This document shows, one piece after another, positions 59,580 to 64,000 of a stretch of 64,000 nt of DNA. The translations under genes were made by a program, and so were the position numbers. The DNA comes from Leptodontidium sp. MPI-SDFR-AT-0119 (taxonomy: Eukaryota; Ascomycota; Leotiomycetes; Helotiales; Leptodontidiaceae): the NCBI GenBank assembly GCA_020726505.1, contig JAHLEZ010000051.1:1-64000 (forward strand). The letters are read 5' to 3'. The notes under the pieces are model-generated. The model ran no database searches and was not told where the DNA came from. It saw only the letters and a program-made list of their open reading frames with translations. Position 1 is the stretch's first letter. Every line of letters starts with the position of its first letter.

Positions 59580-60666
59580 ATCGAGAGCGGGTTAAGTCCA
59601 TCGCCGAGAAGATAATTCGTTAATACGTGGTTATTTAAGTAGATCTCCTCGCCACTATCTTCTTCGTACGGATCTTTAATCGTAACATACTAAAGGGAAA
59701 GAGAAGATTTCATCCCTTTTAGAAGGATTTTCCACGAACTATTTGTAAGGTAAACACAAAAGAGGTCAATATCCTTTAAGGTACTAGAGTGTCTTCTCAG
59801 GATATTTAGGAAATCTCCTCGATCAAAAGTCGTAAAATAGAAATTTAGAGAGGTCAAACGACTCCACAATGTAGTGCCTAGGATATATCTTGTAGATATG
59901 TAAAACATCCCGTTACTGTAGCGTATGTGTAACCTCTCTAAATATATCGCCCTTAATAAAATCTTAGCTAAATTTCCTATCCTCTAGCCGTTAATGTTGG
60001 TTTCGTTAGCGGTGATCGTGATATTACGAAGGCCACGAAAGGCATCAGAGCAGTGGCTCAAATTAAGATGTGACATTACTAGAAACAGCACTCCATCCAT
60101 ACCAGCTGCCCGATTATCATCATCTCTTTTAATATCTAATTCTCGAATATTCGCACCTGTAAATGACAAAACGCGTGCCATTAAAAAAATACTTCGTTAT
60201 ATGCTGGATAAGGCTCCAAGAAGTATTTCGGATAGTAGTAAGTGTCTAACTCATCGTCCAGCTCACTGTCCAGCTCGTCGTCCAGCACATCGTCTAACTC
60301 ATATTCGAAGTTCGGCGAGATCGTAATTCTCTTGATATTTGGCATCCGCATTAGAGCGGAGTAAAGACAAGCTATGACCTCGCTAGAGCTTTACATCGCG
60401 GCCTAGTTGTTGTAGTACCGACTGTAATTAGAAAACGCTATATTTAGACCTAAATCCTCCTCTTTAGATTTCGGTTCGTCGAATTCACCGAATGGATATG
60501 CCGTGCGCAATGCCTCTTTGTACTCTGGAAGTGTTTTAATAGATTGAAACCGGGTGCAGACCTGCTGCCCTGGGAACCGGCTTTTCCGGAAAGCAAGTAG
60601 TTCACGCGGGGATGGACCCTTCAAGAACTCCTCGCCCCAACTTCTATTGAATTCTTCTCTAGACAT
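59580..60666 (-). pseudogene. F-box/LRR-like fungal protein relic
   Basis: Starts MSREEFNRSWGEEFLKGP at 60666 and reads LPEYKEALRTAYPFGEFDEP, then, past stops, ALMRMPNIKRITISP, an acidic repeat (ELDDELDSELDDEL), FTGANIRELDI, VMSHLNLSHCSDAFRGLRNI and LTSLNFYFTTFDRGDFLNIL...LKDIDLFCVYLTNSSW. The spaced Leu-rich segments follow the pattern of fungal F-box-type proteins with irregular leucine-rich repeats. No F-box itself was seen, so the assignment is tentative. Several stops at Gln/Trp positions and frame changes indicate RIP damage. It diverges from the NACHT relic that starts near 60850. Confidence 0.6.
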
Positions 60667-60849
60667 AACAAGCGACTAAGAGATAAGAGAACTCTAGAAC
60701 GACACATTTACGAAATAACGGAGATTCCGATTTCAGCACTTAAAGGAGCCTCTTTGTCTTAGTTCGGAGTCGATGAGCGATTGTCGTAGGCAGAAAATCG
60801 ACAAACCACGCGTAGAGAAGACAAGGTATACTCACTATTAGGCATGTTT

Positions 60850-62240
60850 AGCATTTATTTGCCGCTCATCTATAGCGAAGAGAGAGAACACGCGTTTAAA
60901 CGGCTCAAAAAAGAGATTTAGAATTCTCTAAAAGGGAAACATATAATTAAATACTTTATTATCGACTATAAGCTAATCACTTTTTAGAAGAGAACGAGCA
61001 GCATCTGCCCGACTCCCAGAGTCGAAGCTATATATAGGAAATACGGACAACAGATCCCCGCGAGGACAAGAAGCGGATTGAGGAAACGAAAGGCGGCCTA
61101 CTACGAGACTCGTACTAGTAGATCGTTAAACATCCCGACTTTCACAAGTGGCGTGAGAACAAACAAGGTAATGTATTGTGAATTAAAGGCGACCCCGGCA
61201 AAGGCAAGACGATATTACTTTGCGGTATCATCGACGAGATAAGCGCCTTAACGAGGCTCAAAGACAAGAACGAAACTACTCTACTATTGTACTTCTTCTA
61301 TTAGGCCACTGACTCTCATATTAATAGTACGGTAGTCGTGCTACGCGGCCTCATTTACCTGCTCATCGACCAGCAGCTATTACTAATCAAGTATATACAA
61401 GAGAAGTACGATTATGCTAGTAAAGCCCTCTTTAAGGATATAAATACTTAGGTTTTATTGTCTGAGATATTCACAAGCATTCTATAAGACCCAGGCTCGA
61501 ATAGCACCTACTTAATTATTGATACGCTTGACGAATGCGTAGCGGACTTACTAAAACTATTAGAATTTATCGCCTAGAAGTCGTGCATATCTCCTCGCAT
61601 TAAGTAGGTCATTTTTAGCCGCAACTAGCCGGACATTAAAGAACGACTAGAGAGAGCCGAGCAAAAGATGAGATTATGCCTCGAGCTGAACCCTAAGTCC
61701 GTCTCTACGGCCGTCGCTATATATATCTAGTTCAAGGTAGATTCTTTAGTAATACAAAATAAATACGACAATAATACGCGGGATACTATTTAGCGCTACT
61801 TATTATCAAACGCAAATGGCACCTTCCTCTAGGTGGCCTTAGTCTGCCAACAACTTGCCTATATCTTAGGATGCGAAGCTACAGAAATGTTAACTGCGTT
61901 TCCGCCTGGGCTCGAAGCCCTCTATAGGCGGATGATCGACCGGATTTATAATTCTAAACATTCTAAACTCTACAAAAGTATACTAACCGTCGTCTTAGTC
62001 GTATACCGGCCTATTACACTAGACGAACTAGCGTCTTTTGTCGACATGCCTCCTCGAAGTGCTAGTAATTATAATATTCCGGCGGAGATTATAGGGCTTT
62101 GTGGCTCTTTTCTAACACTTCGGGAATGTACTATCTCTTTTGTCTATTAGTCTATAAAGGATTTTTTAATCGAAAAGGCAGCTAATAATATCTTGTCGAG
62201 CACTGTAGGGAGGAGCTTTAGGTAGTGTGAAAGTCTTGAA
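60850..62240 (+). pseudogene. NACHT half of an HNWD-type NLR, RIP-inactivated
   Basis: Reads TDPREDKKRIEETKGGLLRD near 61040-61100, then Walker A GDPGKGKTILLCGIIDE near 61190-61240 and Walker B STYLIIDTLDECVADLL near 61500-61550. Sensor and lid regions follow (LCLELNPKSVSTAVAIYI), then the winged-helix part FPPGLEALYRRMIDRIYNSK, VVYRPITLDELASFVDMP and IIGLCGSFLTLRECTISFVY up to about 62150. These match fungal HET-E/HET-D-like NACHT-WD40 proteins. Stops occur at TAG for Trp (for example before KGDPGKG), TAA for Gln and TGA. The frame ends in SIKDFLIEKAANN with no WD40 repeats after it. The HET or other N-terminal effector domain is not found. The gene is truncated at both ends. Confidence 0.86.
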
Positions 62241-64000
62241 TTGTAAAGTAAAGGGGTAGCTCCCTAGCTATACGGGAGCTCTAGAGATTTAGTTATATAA
62301 GCAGCTTTTGGTTAGTTCTAGCGACTACCGTAGGTCCTAGTAGTCCTAGTGCACGACACACCCCCTTTGCTTAAACGACAATAAGAGTAGTAAGCGAACG
62401 TAAACAATGCCTAATAATAGCTTAAACGACAATAGTAGTGGCTAAGTAACACAAAAGTAAATATCGCTAAGATGTCGACGCTAGAGGTAATAATATATAT
62501 ACTTAAGTAAGTCCTTCCGAATGTTCTTTCCTCTTTACGTAACTTCTACGTAAAATTAGTAAATATAACTAAGAAGTCTCGTGCCGGCCGCGCCGCCCTC
62601 GCCGCTAACGCCGCCGTTGCTTACACAGTAAGAAAGCGTGTAAGTATCAAGCTCCCTTCTTTTTTAGTCGTTAATTTAAGAATTATAATATTATTTTAAG
62701 ACTATAGAAGCCTTAGATCGAGAGTTAAATATATACTAATGTCAGTTTTATAGGCCGCCCGCCGCCCCTCCACGCCACTACTACCCCTATTACTATAATA
62801 ACTATTACTAACCCCTCGGCGTCTTACTATAGCTAGGGCTACTCGTGCTGTCCCCTACTCCTACTGTATTCGCAATAGTATACAGGGAGAGCCGGGCGAA
62901 TTATGCCGTGACGAGGCGTCGTCAGTGCAGTGTTTTTGTTATTATAAAAATAATAAGGTTAATTACGCCCTCGCCCCCCGCCACGCCGCGGCCCTCTTCG
63001 CCGGCTACTTAGTAACTAGAGTTCTCTTAAAGAGTTCTCGCGTATATATTTATAGTAGTCGCAAGGTATTATAATAACTTAAATTAACTCTAACTTATAA
63101 CGCCTCACCGCCTGTCGAGCCGCTATTAAGGCTACGTTAAAGGAGGAGGAAGAGGAAGATAAACTAGTCGCTAGTTCTCTTACTTATAAGTTCTCCCTTA
63201 TTAATTTAAAATAACGTTTAACTTTATTATAACTACTTCTTATAGAGAGTCTACTATGCCCCCCCCCTCGCCTTATTATTAGCGTTAAGGCTGCCTCCGG
63301 CTCTGTTAGTGTTAGTGCTAATACTATTACTAGTGTTAGTAAACCGTCGGTCGCCGCCGTCGTAGTACACTCCGCCGCCCGCGCCTTTACTCTCGCAGAG
63401 GTTAACGTGCTAGCTAGAGCCGCTCGGCGGTTAATAGACCTCCTACTCCCTCCCTTATGAGTAGAAGGGGCTTTATAACTTATAAATCGTAACTTAAGAA
63501 CGTTACCTTAGTGTTTTGTTTACTTACAAGTACGTTAGAGTAACTTTATAACTTAGAAGTAACAGCTTAAGAACGTGTCCCTTATATTGTCGTCTTTCTT
63601 GCGCGTTAGAGCGGCTTTATAACCCTAAAGTAGTAACTTAAGAACGTGTCCCTTAAATACAAGTAATTTCTGCTTTTTATTTCGTAGCTTCTCTATTATT
63701 ACAACTGTAATCTAAATATAATATATAAAAATAAAAGAGTATAATTATGCCGTAATATATAACTCAAGTAAGCTCTTTGACAGTCGCTCGAGCGTCTTAA
63801 AGGTTTAGTAGTACTACGAACGTCTTAAACTTCTATCGAGGTAAGTTTTTCGTCAAGCCGTCTACTAGTATATCGTTTATTAAGAGATACGTCACTTAAA
63901 AACTCCCCTTCTTATACTTTTATTATAGCTATATGTTTTATATGTCGATGTGCCGTAATTTAGTTAAGATACGTTAGTTCTCTTTAATTATTAAGTGAAT
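62241..64000. other. RIP-altered DNA, no gene recognised
   Basis: TA-rich runs alternate with CpG-rich patches (CGCCGCC near 62590 and 63360) and almost no CpA. Two diverged direct repeats of AACTTAAGAACGT are at about 63490 and 63640, with a third related copy near 63565. No protein motif was seen. Confidence 0.4.

Overview
This is nuclear DNA of a filamentous ascomycete (Pezizomycotina). The evidence is short introns of about 50-70 nt with GT..AG borders, protein families confined to filamentous fungi (NACHT and STAND proteins with ankyrin or WD40 repeats, DUF3435/FluG-domain proteins, Fot1/Pogo and Tc1 transposons), and long AT-rich tracts. In those tracts old coding sequence carries many CAA-to-TAA, CGA-to-TGA and TGG-to-TAG changes, the mark of repeat-induced point mutation (RIP). 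The class cannot be fixed from the sequence alone.

Two gene-bearing islands of ordinary composition flank a repeat-rich AT block. The left island (about 1-9.5 kb) holds three genes: a 324-aa fungal protein (minus), divergent across a 400-bp shared promoter from an ankyrin/subtilisin (S8) fusion (plus), which is convergent with a NACHT-ankyrin NLR (minus). The NLR frame is broken by one base in a run of eight Gs. The arrangement looks like a small NLR-type recognition locus.

From 9.86 to about 42.7 kb the window is a transposon graveyard. It contains a Fot1/Pogo DNA transposon with matching inverted ends; the last WD40 repeats and tail of an HNWD-type NLR; the start of a zinc-type alcohol dehydrogenase beside a 117-bp duplication; a DUF3435 gene split by two later insertions (a 7.5-kb Ty1/copia element and a 579-bp miniature LTR element, each with exact 5-bp target duplications); an AT-rich helicase gene with OrsD-type zinc-finger and RecQ domains; tRNA-like sequences; a non-LTR reverse transcriptase remnant; a 23-bp minisatellite cut by a MITE; and a Tc1/mariner element.

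The right island (about 42.9-57 kb) holds a 361-aa protein with a C-terminal membrane anchor, an intronless 1335-aa protein joining a PA-clan serine-protease-like domain to a C2H2 zinc-finger transcription factor, a truncated SNF2 ATPase relic, and a second NACHT NLR whose C-terminus carries two predicted membrane helices. Beyond about 58.5 kb are RIP-degraded relics of an F-box/LRR-like gene and of the NACHT half of an HNWD-type NLR, then featureless RIP-altered DNA.

Taken together, intact and broken NLRs, protease-domain proteins and membrane-anchored proteins sit against RIP-inactivated repeats, as expected for a fast-evolving accessory region. Exon joins were worked out by eye from splice signals and reading phase; outer limits of degraded elements are approximate unless a target duplication or inverted repeat is given.
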